DNA of 15,462 bases from CAZWEJ01 sp964632435 (lineage in GTDB: Bacteria > Patescibacteriota > Saccharimonadia > UBA4664 > SCTI01): contig CAZWEJ010000014.1 in the NCBI GenBank assembly GCA_964632435.1, positions 1 to 15,462 on the forward strand. Direction: 5' to 3'. Positions 6,029 through 13,295 of the stretch are shown one piece after another. A program made the translations under genes and the position numbers. Position 1 is the first letter of the stretch, and each line of letters opens with the position of its first letter. The notes below the pieces were generated by a model. It was not told the DNA's origin. It made no database searches and was given only the letters and a program-made list of their open reading frames with translations.

Positions 6029-7578
6029 GTGCCGTAGTTGGTAAGTAAGATCGAAAGGTCTGACATATCTATGTTGCCAGAATTATTTAAGTCTGCCGCA
6101 GCCAGTCCGCCCTGGGCAACCGTCTTACCGTAATTGGTCAACATGATGGAAAGGTCGTAGATGTCTATTTGTCCATCCTTGTTTACATCGCCCGCCTTTA
6201 TTATTTGAACACTGATGGTCGAAGTCTTGGCAGATTCATTCCCTGCAGCATCAACAGCGCTGACTGAATAAGTGTAAGTTTGGTTAAGGGCTAGCCCATT
6301 AGAATCTGTGTATGAGTTAGTTACTGATGTACCAAGTGGAGTGGTACTGCCGTTTCTATATATTCGGTAACCCGTTACTGCCACGTTATCCGTTGAGGCG
6401 GTCCATCCAAGTGTCACGCTAGTTGTTGTTTGAGTATTAACCTTTAGCCCAGTCGGGACCGTGGGTGCTGCAGTATCTGGCAGAGTTGAAGTTACGGTTG
6501 CGGCAGTCTTAGCTGATTCATTGCCAGCTGCATCAACAGCGGAAATAGTGTAGCTATAAGAAGTATTTGGCGCTAGTCCTGTGTCTGTAAAGGCGGGAGT
6601 GCTTGGGGTGCCAATAGGTGTCGCACCACCATTTCGATAAACTCTGTATCCGGTTACAGCAACGTTATCCGTTGAAGCCGTCCAAGTTAGTGGGATTGTA
6701 GTCATAGTTTTTGTGCCGACAGTAACTGCCGTTGGTGTTGTTGGAGCAACGGTATCTGGTAAAGTTGATGTGGCGACAGCGGTTGTCTTAGCAGATTCAT
6801 TCCCTGCAGCATCAACAGCGGATACTGTATAGCTATAGGCAGTATTGGCGGACAATCCAGTATCCGTGAACGAAGTAGTGGTTGGTGTGCCAACGGGTGT
6901 GGTGCCTCCGTTTCTATATACGCGGTAGCCTGTTACACCAATATTGTCGGTAGAAGCGGTCCAGCTTAGAGGTATTGATGTAATTGCTCGAGTTCCAACC
7001 GTTAGCCCTGTAGGAGTTGTTGGGGCAGTTCCGTCTACAATAGTATAGGTAGCCCCAGTTCGTGTAGTAAGAATATTTTCACCCACCTGGGTACCGTTCT
7101 GATCAATTGTCCTAACAACTGCCGAAGTTGAATCAACATTTATTGTTCCCGAACCAGTTGTTACGGGTCTAAAAGTAATTTTTGCGACTAGCTGGTTGCC
7201 AGATACAGGTACATTTACACCAGAATCTACGCTGGTTCCTCTTTCTAATTTAACCAGTCCGCTAGTATTGCTGTAGTAGTTGGATGCAACAACTGGAAAA
7301 GCTGAAGTTGTAGTATCTATACTAACTACTTGGAACTTATCTACAGGGAAAGAAAGGTGCGCTCTAACAGTGTTGATAGGATCGGTTCCGCTATTTTCTC
7401 GAACCTCTACAACAAAATCTGTACCAAGCGGCTTGTTGCCAGATGCGGGATTTAGATAAAGAGTTGCGGCTGCAGCAAACGATTTATATACAAGGTATGC
7501 ACCTACTAATAAGGCGACAGCTACAATTATCAGTAACTGATTTCTGGATATTTTTCTTTTTTTAACTAGTGTCCCCAC
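6025..7578 (-). CDS. Secreted cohesin-FN3(x3)-dockerin protein
   Basis: The 517-residue surface or secreted protein begins at GTG (7578) with AAAGAG six bases upstream. Domains: basic start then a hydrophobic signal segment (15-38) with an A-x-A site (SFAAAA); a cohesin-like beta domain (about 38-182) with the pattern LGTDFVVEVRENSG and VDKFQVVSID; three fibronectin type III repeats (about 185-272, 278-365, 371-459), each with W-T-A-S-T-D-N and A-V-D-A-A-G-N-E-S-A-K; and a C-terminal type I dockerin (462-517) with two calcium loops, DVNKDGQIDIYD (464-475) and DLNNSGNIDMSD (496-507), and paired LTNYG segments. Cohesins bind dockerins, so copies could link to each other or to partner proteins; FN3 modules serve as spacers or adhesins. 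There is no LPXTG motif; attachment could be through an uncleaved N-terminal helix. Its gene is divergent from tgt and its stop overlaps that of the upstream neighbour. Confidence 0.85.
   Translation of the reverse strand: MGTLVKKRKISRNQLLIIVAVALLVGAYLVYKSFAAAATLYLNPASGNKPLGTDFVVEVRENSGTDPINTVRAHLSFPVDKFQVVSIDTTTSAFPVVASNYYSNTSGLVKLERGTSVDSGVNVPVSGNQLVAKITFRPVTTGSGTINVDSTSAVVRTIDQNGTQVGENILTTRTGATYTIVDGTAPTTPTGLTVGTRAITSIPLSWTASTDNIGVTGYRVYRNGGTTPVGTPTTTSFTDTGLSANTAYSYTVSAVDAAGNESAKTTAVATSTLPDTVAPTTPTAVTVGTKTMTTIPLTWTASTDNVAVTGYRVYRNGGATPIGTPSTPAFTDTGLAPNTSYSYTISAVDAAGNESAKTAATVTSTLPDTAAPTVPTGLKVNTQTTTSVTLGWTASTDNVAVTGYRIYRNGSTTPLGTSVTNSYTDSNGLALNQTYTYSVSAVDAAGNESAKTSTISVQIIKAGDVNKDGQIDIYDLSIMLTNYGKTVAQGGLAAADLNNSGNIDMSDLSILLTNYGT
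6202..7026 (-). repeat. Three tandem FN3-coding repeats of about 279 bp
   Basis: Copies lie at about 6763-7026, 6484-6747 and 6202-6468. The block coding A-V-D-A-A-G-N-E-S-A-K-T recurs with nearly the same codons in all three, and the first two copies are closest. This indicates recent duplication and a locus prone to copy-number change and to short-read misassembly. Confidence 0.85.
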
Positions 7579-7607
7579 AGCAAACTCTTTTGTTTATGTC
7601 TATAGAT

Positions 7608-7636
7608 ATTAAAGCATAACCATTTTATTAATACAA
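7608..7636 (-). promoter_or_regulatory. Putative promoter of the cohesin/dockerin gene
   Basis: On the minus strand: TTGTAT (7631-7636), 17-bp spacer, TTTAAT (7608-7613). The predicted start near 7601 gives a leader of about 22 bases ending in AAAGAG-N6-GTG. It is back to back with the tgt promoter, whose -35 box starts five bases away. Confidence 0.5.
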
Positions 7637-7640
7637 ATTT

Positions 7641-7669
7641 TTTACAACGGTATCAGGATAGGATAGAAT
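7641..7669 (+). promoter_or_regulatory. Putative promoter of tgt, leaderless type
   Basis: TTTACA (7641-7646), 17-bp spacer, TAGAAT (7664-7669). The GTG start codon at 7677 comes seven bases after the -10 box, so the transcript is expected to begin at or beside the start codon. Confidence 0.65.
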
Positions 7670-7676
7670 TCTTGGA

Positions 7677-8921
7677 GTGAAAGAATCCCCTATAGCATTC
7701 AAATTTGAGATACACGCAAATGACGGCCGCGCCAGGCGTGGGACAATTTCGACCCCTCACGGAAAAATTGAGACCCCCGCATTTATCCCAGTTGGGACAC
7801 AGGCTACCGTTAAGACTCTGGATGTGAATGATCTCAATAATCTTAATGCGCAAGCGGTGTTGGCTAATACCTATCACCTCTATCTAAGGCCCGGTTCAAA
7901 AATAGTCGAAAAATTTGGAGGCGTTGGTAAGTTTATGGGCTGGGACGGCCCGACTTTCACCGACAGCGGAGGCTTCCAGGTGTTTTCACTCGGATTCGGA
8001 TTGGAACATGGCGTTAGCAAGATCAGTAGCATCTTCCCGGATGAAGATACGCCTGAGCGTCGTCGAAGTAAGAAGAAGCTAATGAAAGTTGACGAAGAAG
8101 GGGTGGCTTTCAAGTCGCACCTTGATGGGTCGGACCATCGCTTTACCGCCGAAAGTTCTATTAATATCCAGCAGCAGATCGGAGCCGACATTATATTGGC
8201 GTTTGATGAATGTACATCGCCGCTCCATGATGAGGCTTATACGGCGAAGGCACTAGATAGAACTCACCGCTGGGCTAAAAGGAGTAAAGAGGCGTGGACT
8301 AATCGCAGTCAGCAGGCCCTTTATGGAATAGTTCAGGGGGGAGCATATAAGAATCTACGTGAACAGAGTGCCGATTACATTAACTCTTTAGATTTTCCAG
8401 GCCACGCTATAGGTGGATCCTTGGGCAAAAATAAGAATGATATGTACCAGATTCTCGATTGGGTTGAACCGAGGCTCAATCCATCTAAGCCGAGGCACCT
8501 ACTGGGTATTGGTGAGATAGGTGATTTATTTGCTGGAGTAGCACGAGGAGTTGACACCTTTGATTGTGTTGCCCCAACCAGAATGGCAAGGAACGGCGCG
8601 GTTTACATTGGACCAAGAAGCGGCGGTAATCCTCAAAACAAGTACCGTATTAATATTGCTGCTGCCAAATACTTAGAGGATAAAGGCCCAATTGATCCTG
8701 ACTGCACATGTTGGGTTTGTCAAACACATTCCCGGGCCTACATAAGGCATCTGTTCAACGCCAACGAAATTCTCGGTATGAAGCTTGCGACTTACCACAA
8801 TCTTCATTTCATTCTTAATTTGATGTCTGATATACGCTTATCGATTGAAAATGGCACTTTTGAAAAGCTGGCAGAAGAATGGAATGCGTTAGACCAAATT
8901 CAAAAAGCAAAAGAGTTATAA
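7677..8921 (+). CDS. tgt: tRNA-guanine transglycosylase (queuine/preQ1 tRNA-ribosyltransferase)
   Basis: Exchanges guanine-34 of GUN-anticodon tRNAs (Tyr, His, Asn, Asp) for preQ1 or queuine. The 414-residue protein carries the whole family signature: DSGGFQVFSLG with catalytic D96, the AFDECTS block (175-181), GIVQGG (217-222), HLLGIGE (274-280), nucleophile D296 in GVDTFDCVAPTRMARNG, and the zinc site C343-x-C345-x2-C348 with H374 in TYHNLHF. Length is slightly above the usual 370-385 because of a charged insert at about 121-142 (DEDTPERRRSKKK). The start is GTG, directly behind a good promoter, with no upstream alternative in the short intergenic space. No other queuosine gene lies in the window, so the base would be imported or made by genes elsewhere. 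Confidence 0.97.
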   Translation: MKESPIAFKFEIHANDGRARRGTISTPHGKIETPAFIPVGTQATVKTLDVNDLNNLNAQAVLANTYHLYLRPGSKIVEKFGGVGKFMGWDGPTFTDSGGFQVFSLGFGLEHGVSKISSIFPDEDTPERRRSKKKLMKVDEEGVAFKSHLDGSDHRFTAESSINIQQQIGADIILAFDECTSPLHDEAYTAKALDRTHRWAKRSKEAWTNRSQQALYGIVQGGAYKNLREQSADYINSLDFPGHAIGGSLGKNKNDMYQILDWVEPRLNPSKPRHLLGIGEIGDLFAGVARGVDTFDCVAPTRMARNGAVYIGPRSGGNPQNKYRINIAAAKYLEDKGPIDPDCTCWVCQTHSRAYIRHLFNANEILGMKLATYHNLHFILNLMSDIRLSIENGTFEKLAEEWNALDQIQKAKEL

Positions 8922-8922
8922 T
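8917..8922 (+). promoter_or_regulatory. -10 box of the PAP2 gene overlapping the tgt stop, leaderless type
   Basis: TATAAT (8917-8922) overlaps the TAA stop of tgt (8919-8921). Six bases (ACGGAA) separate it from the GTG at 8929. No strong -35 box is seen, and read-through from tgt is also likely. Confidence 0.5.
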
Positions 8923-8928
8923 ACGGAA

Positions 8929-9852
8929 GTGGAAAACACCAAGGAATCATTCGGTAAGGTCGATAGCTTAATACAAGCTGCCAGAAAAAAACCTCTTCTA
9001 ACTGGCATTAGATTTATCTATCTAGCCTTTCTTATATATGTAATCGTTTTTTGGAGGGCAATATGGACACCAGATCTATTGTTTTTTATGTTTTTAGGTC
9101 TTTGCGTTCTGTACGGTAAGGGTAGACAGTTTTTGATAAAGTTTGGGCCTTTTGTGGCTCTTTTGCTGATTTACGATAGCCTTAGGAGTATTGCTCCGTT
9201 TTTGAATGCCCGTGTTAATTACTGGGAGATGATTCATTTTGACAAGTGGCTAACAGGTGGAGAGCTGCCTACAGTTATTCTTCAACAATGGTGGTATCAC
9301 GGCTCTGTTTCATGGTTTGATTACTATTTCTACCTTCTATATATGTGTCATTTTCTTGTACCAGTTATAGCAGGCTTGTTGATATGGAAGTATAGAGAGG
9401 TAGACTTCAATAGGTATGTGGTATCATTTGTCATTCTTTCTTATACAGCATTTATTACATACGTTTTATTCCCAGCCGCCCCACCCTGGATGGCCTCTGA
9501 GCTTGGACTAATACCAAACATACACAAAATCTCTACTGATATCTGGTGGTCCTTGGGTGTTACTGATTTCCCATCTTTATATAGGACTCTTAGTCCTAAT
9601 CTGGTAGCGGCTGTTCCATCTTTACACTCGGCATATCCATTACTGATCAGCTTATTTATTTTTAGAGGGTTTGGTTGGAGATGGGGGACGGTGTCATTGA
9701 TCTATCCAGTATCAATCTGGGTTGGGATCGTATATATGGGCGAGCATTATGTCTTTGATATTATCGTAGGTGTTTCTTATGTTTTTCTTTCGTATTTCTT
9801 TACACTCTGGTTTTTCAAGAAAATATGGTTCGACTGTCAGAAAACACTCTGA
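8929..9852 (+). CDS. PAP2-family membrane phosphatase/phosphotransferase, Aur1-like
   Basis: The 307-residue polytopic membrane protein belongs to the PAP2 superfamily in the PAP2_3/Aur1-like branch (inositol-phosphorylceramide-synthase type). Active-site blocks: SLHS with H233 in AVPSLHSAYP, and GEHYVFD with H273 and D277. An upstream block YDSLRSIAP (82-90) and the FPAAPPWM segment (181-188) also fit this branch. Such enzymes remove or transfer a phosphate head group on a lipid, with the catalytic histidines near the outer membrane face. The exact substrate cannot be told; an undecaprenyl-phosphate, phosphatidate or inositol-lipid reaction are all possible. The start is GTG eight bases after the tgt stop, behind a TATAAT box; the conserved part begins near residue 22, so a much later start is unlikely. 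Confidence 0.85.
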   Translation: MENTKESFGKVDSLIQAARKKPLLTGIRFIYLAFLIYVIVFWRAIWTPDLLFFMFLGLCVLYGKGRQFLIKFGPFVALLLIYDSLRSIAPFLNARVNYWEMIHFDKWLTGGELPTVILQQWWYHGSVSWFDYYFYLLYMCHFLVPVIAGLLIWKYREVDFNRYVVSFVILSYTAFITYVLFPAAPPWMASELGLIPNIHKISTDIWWSLGVTDFPSLYRTLSPNLVAAVPSLHSAYPLLISLFIFRGFGWRWGTVSLIYPVSIWVGIVYMGEHYVFDIIVGVSYVFLSYFFTLWFFKKIWFDCQKTL

Positions 9853-9875
9853 GAGAGTAAAGGTGTATGCCAAAT

Positions 9876-10232
9876 CTAAGATAGCTCGGTCAGCTGTCTC
9901 AAAATCTGGGAAGCAGTAGCTTCGTCGACGTTACTGACATTTTTCCCATAAGTTTCTACTAGCTGACCGTCAGACTGTAGCAATAAATGCTTGTAAGTGT
10001 TGCTTTCTAAGTCATCAAGGGTGATTTCGTATTTCCAAAAAAAGTGTTCCTGCGCTTCTGGTGAAACGCAGTTTATCTCTATTCGGCCTTTCCCTTCGAG
10101 GGGTTTTTTGTGTGTCTTATAAACGGTGACTCCAGGCATATCATAGTACTCGCCATCGACTGGTTCACCATCGTTTGAGGCACAAAATCCTTCGGCCCAT
10201 TTTTGAAATTCATCATAGTAATTTGTCGCCAT
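9876..10232 (-). CDS. Small acidic protein of unknown function
   Basis: The 118-residue soluble protein has no signal peptide or membrane segment. It is rich in acidic and aromatic residues (YYDEFQKWAEGF near the start, EYYDMPGVTVY near 28-38, EHFFWKYEITLDDLE near 62-76). I do not recognise a family. It is convergent with the PAP2 gene (23 bp between stops) and divergent from the transglycosylase-like gene. A good promoter lies directly ahead of it and predicts a leader of only one or two bases. Codon use looks like that of its neighbours. Confidence 0.75.
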   Translation of the reverse strand: MATNYYDEFQKWAEGFCASNDGEPVDGEYYDMPGVTVYKTHKKPLEGKGRIEINCVSPEAQEHFFWKYEITLDDLESNTYKHLLLQSDGQLVETYGKNVSNVDEATASQILRQLTELS

Positions 10233-10240
10233 ACCTAACT

Positions 10241-10269
10241 AATCTATCAACAGAAATGCTAATTTACAA
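10241..10269 (-). promoter_or_regulatory. Putative promoter of the 9876-10232 gene, nearly leaderless
   Basis: On the minus strand: TTGTAA (10264-10269), 17-bp spacer, TAGATT (10241-10246). Eight bases separate the -10 box from the ATG, so the leader would be about 1-2 bases. Confidence 0.55.
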
Positions 10270-10304
10270 ACGAAGCGGAATGACAAACATAACAACTTTA
10301 AGGC

Positions 10305-10333
10305 TTGCCTAAGCCAAAAATCTCAGGTATGAT
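10305..10333 (+). promoter_or_regulatory. Putative promoter of the transglycosylase-like gene
   Basis: TTGCCT (10305-10310), 17-bp spacer, TATGAT (10328-10333). The predicted transcription start near 10340 means that the in-frame TTG (10305) and ATGs (10329, 10332) fall in or before the promoter and are not translated. Confidence 0.55.
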
Positions 10334-10355
10334 GTTCGATTACATTAATATTTGC

Positions 10356-10955
10356 ATGTTAAATAGATTTATTTTTCACCACCCCAAAGCATATCGATAT
10401 ACGTTAACCGTATGTCTTCTTTTGGTGCTCACTGGTGGTTTTCATTCGGTAATGGCTTCTGATGAGCCAACTCCAAAAGCATCCGTTTTGACTCCTCCTC
10501 AGGGAGTAAGCCAATCTGGTTCAAAGGCTGCTGTTGTGCAGAAGGCATCAACTCAACAGAAATCAAGCGTCCCGGAGGGCTGGGAGCAGGTTAAGCAATT
10601 GCCTGGTCGCGACGGAAGTGGGCCGGTTACTAAGCCAGCAACTCCTGCGCCATCAACAAATATACCGTTAGGTTCAGGCGACCCTCGCACACTTGGGCGT
10701 TCGCTCAATGCTATCCAGTTTGGCGATCAACATTGGCCGGCTTTGCTTGCACTGTGGAATAGGGAGTCTAACTGGAACCCAAATGCCAAAAATCGATCGA
10801 GTGGTGCTTGCGGTATTCCTCAAGCTCTTCCTTGCTCAAAAATTCCTGATATGAGTACTCAAGGTCAGATTGAGTGGGGGCTACAATATATCGAAAGCCG
10901 CTACGGAAATCCAAGTAATGCGTGGAGATTCTGGTTGAGCCATGGCTGGTACTAA
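10356..10955 (+). CDS. Secreted lytic-transglycosylase-like (SLT/lysozyme-fold) protein
   Basis: About 199 residues from the ATG at 10356. I choose this start because it lies after the predicted promoter and gives a proper signal peptide (basic start, then TLTVCLLLVLTGGF, ending near VMASDEP). The frame is open back to TTG at 10305, which would add 17 residues. After a Pro/Ser/Thr/Gln-rich linker comes a C-terminal domain like the soluble lytic transglycosylases of Gram-positive surface proteins: ALLALWNRESNWNP with the likely catalytic Glu (E137 from this start), SSGACGIPQALPCSK, WGLQYIESRYG and a terminal HGWY. It should cut peptidoglycan glycan strands, in its own wall or a host's. It converges on the LPXTG gene with four bases between the stops. 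Confidence 0.85.
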   Translation: MLNRFIFHHPKAYRYTLTVCLLLVLTGGFHSVMASDEPTPKASVLTPPQGVSQSGSKAAVVQKASTQQKSSVPEGWEQVKQLPGRDGSGPVTKPATPAPSTNIPLGSGDPRTLGRSLNAIQFGDQHWPALLALWNRESNWNPNAKNRSSGACGIPQALPCSKIPDMSTQGQIEWGLQYIESRYGNPSNAWRFWLSHGWY

Positions 10956-10959
10956 GCCG

Positions 10960-11786
10960 CTATAAACTCTTTTGGGCTTTGGAAAGGGCTAGCTTACTCT
11001 TTCGATAATACCAACCAGCGCCAGTTATGCCGGTTAGTCCAAGGGCAGCTGCACTCTCCATCCCCGTTTGTGGCAAAGGTTGAGTTTGAATCTGAGTTTG
11101 AGTCTGAACTACATTAACGACGGTAGGCGTGGTTACTTTTTTGGCAACAACTGGGGTAGCGGTCGTAAGGTTGCCACATGATTTAATAATCGCAAACTTG
11201 AACTGCCCGTTCTCCATAAATACAAAGGCCGGCAATTTGCTCTGATTGAAGGAAACTGAAGTTGGCCTTGAATACAGAGCTCCTTCCTTGGTTGAACCTT
11301 CAAGGTATGTTCGGCCATAAGATTTTGCATTTGTAGCGACAGTTTTTTCACCAACTATCACTCGTCCACCTTTTGTCACATATCCATTAACAACAGTTGT
11401 TTTTTGTATAGTTGATACCGAAATTCCATGCGCAGCGAAATCTTGTTGAAGCTGACTGCCACTCCTCACCCCATCGCCATTTGTGATCTTTTGTTTTAGT
11501 TCCTGGGTCGAGTAAACGCCATTGTATATCATGGCGTTTTCGGTTGCCTCTCTAACATTTGATTGCGCCAGTCCAATGGAAGGGAACATAANNNNNNNNN
11601 NNNNNNNNNNNNNNNNNNNNNNNNNNNNNNNNNNNNNNNNNNNNNNNNNNNNNNNNNNNNNNNNNNNNNNNNNNNNNNNNNNNNNNNNNNNTTTTCGGTT
11701 GCCTCTCTAACATTTGATTGCGCCAGTCCAATGGAAGGGAACATAAGAAGGCTCAAAAAAATTGCTGTTTTTGCGATGTTTGCCAT
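10960..11786 (-). CDS. LPXTG-anchored surface protein, split by an assembly gap
   Basis: The start is ATG at 11786 with a strong ribosome site GGGGAGGAG (11792-11800). The reading frame is broken in the given sequence by 100 Ns plus a 55-bp duplicate. Removing both (155 bases) leaves 672 bases, exactly 223 codons plus stop, in one frame. The joined protein has a signal peptide (KTAIFLSLLMFPSIGLAQS), a middle region of unknown fold, a Thr/Gln/Val-rich stalk (VVQTQTQIQTQP), then the sorting signal LPQTG (186-190 in the joined protein), a short hydrophobic segment and a basic tail (YYRKSK, KAQKSL). Sortase should cut the LPQTG motif and link the protein to peptidoglycan, which points to a single-membrane, Gram-positive-type envelope. 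Partner or role unknown. It follows a small basic protein gene on the same strand. Confidence 0.85.
11537..11746. repeat. Exact 55-bp direct repeat flanking the N gap
   Basis: Bases 11537-11591 and 11692-11746 are identical (from TTTTCGGTTGCC to GGGAACATAA). The copies abut the gap on both sides. Collapsing them restores an open reading frame, so this is overlapping contig ends, not biology. Confidence 0.95.
11592..11691. other. Assembly gap of 100 Ns
   Basis: Exactly 100 Ns, the usual placeholder length when the true gap size is unknown. The flanking 55-bp repeat shows the real gap is negative (an overlap). Confidence 0.98.
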
Positions 11787-11813
11787 ATCGGCTCCTCCCC
11801 TAAAGCTCCTTCC

Positions 11814-11841
11814 ATCCTATAACACTGGCCGTATTGTGCAA
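11814..11841 (-). promoter_or_regulatory. Putative promoter of the LPXTG gene
   Basis: On the minus strand: TTGCAC (11836-11841), 16-bp spacer, TAGGAT (11814-11819). The leader of about 20 bases contains the strong GGGGAGGAG site. The -35 box starts ten bases after the stop of the preceding gene, so co-transcription with it is also possible. Confidence 0.4.
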
Positions 11842-11850
11842 TACTACAGT

Positions 11851-12216
11851 CTAACTTTTTTGCATTAATTTCCGTTGCCTGAGGTATTTATCAAGTTGTT
11901 TAACACTTTGGTTAAATGAAATATTGGCCGTTTTTCGATACTTCTTGGCCTTTTTCCTGTAGTCTTCCGCACGATCATACATCCCCGCTATCTTGACTAA
12001 GTTCCTCTCTTCTTTGGTCTTTGGCGCAAGTAGTCTACCAATTTTATATGCAGTTGCAGCGCCAAGAATGGCGTAATAAACCTTCATCCCTGATGATCGC
12101 CGCCCGCTTATCTCCTTGGCCATGCTAAATCTAGTCAATCCAGTGACGGCCGAGTTCAATGCTCCGGCAAGCATCAAGCCCGATGCGACTTGGTCTGCTT
12201 TATAAATAGCTTTCAT
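11851..12216 (-). CDS. Small basic protein of unknown function
   Basis: The 121-residue protein starts at ATG 12216 with AGAGGAG upstream, a good ribosome site. The N-terminal half is small-residue rich with weakly hydrophobic stretches (SGLMLAGALNSAVTGL, YYAILGAATAYKIG) that might associate with the membrane; the C-terminal half is a strongly basic helix (EDYRKKAKKYRKTA, LDKYLRQRKL). I do not recognise a family. It lies between the CobW-like GTPase (73 bp upstream) and the LPXTG gene (64 bp downstream) on the same strand, possibly as one transcription unit. RNA binding or membrane-surface binding would fit the charge pattern, but this is only a guess from composition. Confidence 0.72.
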   Translation of the reverse strand: MKAIYKADQVASGLMLAGALNSAVTGLTRFSMAKEISGRRSSGMKVYYAILGAATAYKIGRLLAPKTKEERNLVKIAGMYDRAEDYRKKAKKYRKTANISFNQSVKQLDKYLRQRKLMQKS

Positions 12217-12289
12217 ATCCCACTCCTCTTAGTTGAGTTCTATTTTGGGTGTGAGACATAATTTATTTAATGGACAAAGTTACAAATGC

Positions 12290-13288
12290 TTATCTTTCTC
12301 GCTTCGGCAGTACTACCTGCTTTTCGGGGTCAAATTCATTTGGCTTCTTGTCGATACAATCATCGAGTAGTCGTTCGATATTTTCTTTGTCGAAGTCCTT
12401 GCCAATAAAAACAAGTTGAGTCATGGGTTTTTCTTCGCCCCAATCGCTCCACGTTAATTCGGCTCTTTTGCCGACCAATTGGAAGATGTATTTTCGCCTA
12501 TGCCCCTTGTTTCCGAGATCAACAAAACCCTTAGCTCGATAAATTTCTACAGGCAGCTGTTCGTTTACAAAAGTCTGGAATTTTACTGGGTCTAGGGGCT
12601 TATCAGATTTAAAGCTAACTGTTGAATAACTCTCATGCAGGTGCTGATGATGCTCGTGTGAATGCTCCTCCTTAGCAGCCTCTAAGCGGAGATTTTGATC
12701 AAGAAGCAGCCTAACATCAATTTGACCCTTAACAGCGGTGAATATACGAGCGCGCTCATTGATTCCTGTGATTAATTGCTTGATGAGATCAACTTTTGTG
12801 CTTTCTACCAAATCAATCTTGTTGATTATCACAAAATCACTATACTCGATCTGCTGAAGGGCGGTCGTATTTGTCTCGGCATTATGTTCCAAGTTAGCAG
12901 CATCTAGAACGGCCACAATGCTATCCAGTCTTGTCTTAGAACCCATTGCATCTCTTAGGGTGACCGCGAGATCGGCTGGCTCTGCAAGTCCGCTAGCCTC
13001 AATTACAATGTAGTCAATAGGCGTTCCGGGGTATGCAAACTGACCAATGGCTTCGTCTAGTTCCATATTTTCCATAGAGCAACATATACATCCGTTTGTT
13101 AACTCGAGCATCTTATCGGTTTGCCCTGCAACCAATTGAGAATCAATATTAATGTCACCATAATCATTAACAACAACGCCGATTTTTAGACCGTGATTGT
13201 TTTCAAGAATATGGTTCAGCAAAGTTGTTTTGCCAGAGCCTAAAAAGCCAGTTAGAGCTGTAATGGGAATTTTCTTCTGGTTTGTCAT
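12290..13288 (-). CDS. CobW/COG0523-family metal-chaperone GTPase
   Basis: G3E-class P-loop GTPase that delivers a metal, often zinc, to client proteins. The 332-residue protein shows Walker A GFLGSGKTT (14-22), the metal-binding CxCC motif in NGCICC (65-70, C67/C69/C70), a switch/Walker B block IVIEASG (94-100) followed by LAEPAD, the guanine-specificity motif NKID (156-159), a histidine-rich stretch HSHEHHQHLHES (209-220), and a CobW C-terminal domain (about 222-325) with VEIYRAKGF and ELTWSDWG. The His-rich loop is typical of zinc-linked members. No Zur box or zinc-dependent client is evident next door. The gene starts seven bases after a perfect -10 box, so its mRNA is probably leaderless. 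Confidence 0.92.
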   Translation of the reverse strand: MTNQKKIPITALTGFLGSGKTTLLNHILENNHGLKIGVVVNDYGDINIDSQLVAGQTDKMLELTNGCICCSMENMELDEAIGQFAYPGTPIDYIVIEASGLAEPADLAVTLRDAMGSKTRLDSIVAVLDAANLEHNAETNTTALQQIEYSDFVIINKIDLVESTKVDLIKQLITGINERARIFTAVKGQIDVRLLLDQNLRLEAAKEEHSHEHHQHLHESYSTVSFKSDKPLDPVKFQTFVNEQLPVEIYRAKGFVDLGNKGHRRKYIFQLVGKRAELTWSDWGEEKPMTQLVFIGKDFDKENIERLLDDCIDKKPNEFDPEKQVVLPKRER

Positions 13289-13295
13289 AAATTTT

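Noticed and set aside
6202..7026. CRISPR-like or mobile repeat array
   Set aside because: The repeats are protein-coding FN3 domains of about 93 codons in one frame, with no spacers or cas genes.
9850..9852. TGA recoded as glycine, as in some CPR groups
   Set aside because: TGA ends the PAP2 gene at the expected place, no in-frame TGA occurs in other recognisable genes, and conserved glycines use GGN.
10305..10355. TTG or ATG starts (10305, 10329, 10332) for the transglycosylase-like gene
   Set aside because: They coincide with the -35 and -10 boxes of a good promoter, and they would put a polar stretch before the signal peptide. The ATG at 10356 fits better, though this is not certain.
11537..11746. 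Target-site duplication around an inserted element
   Set aside because: A 55-bp duplication beside exactly 100 Ns, whose removal restores the gene frame, is better explained by unmerged contig ends.
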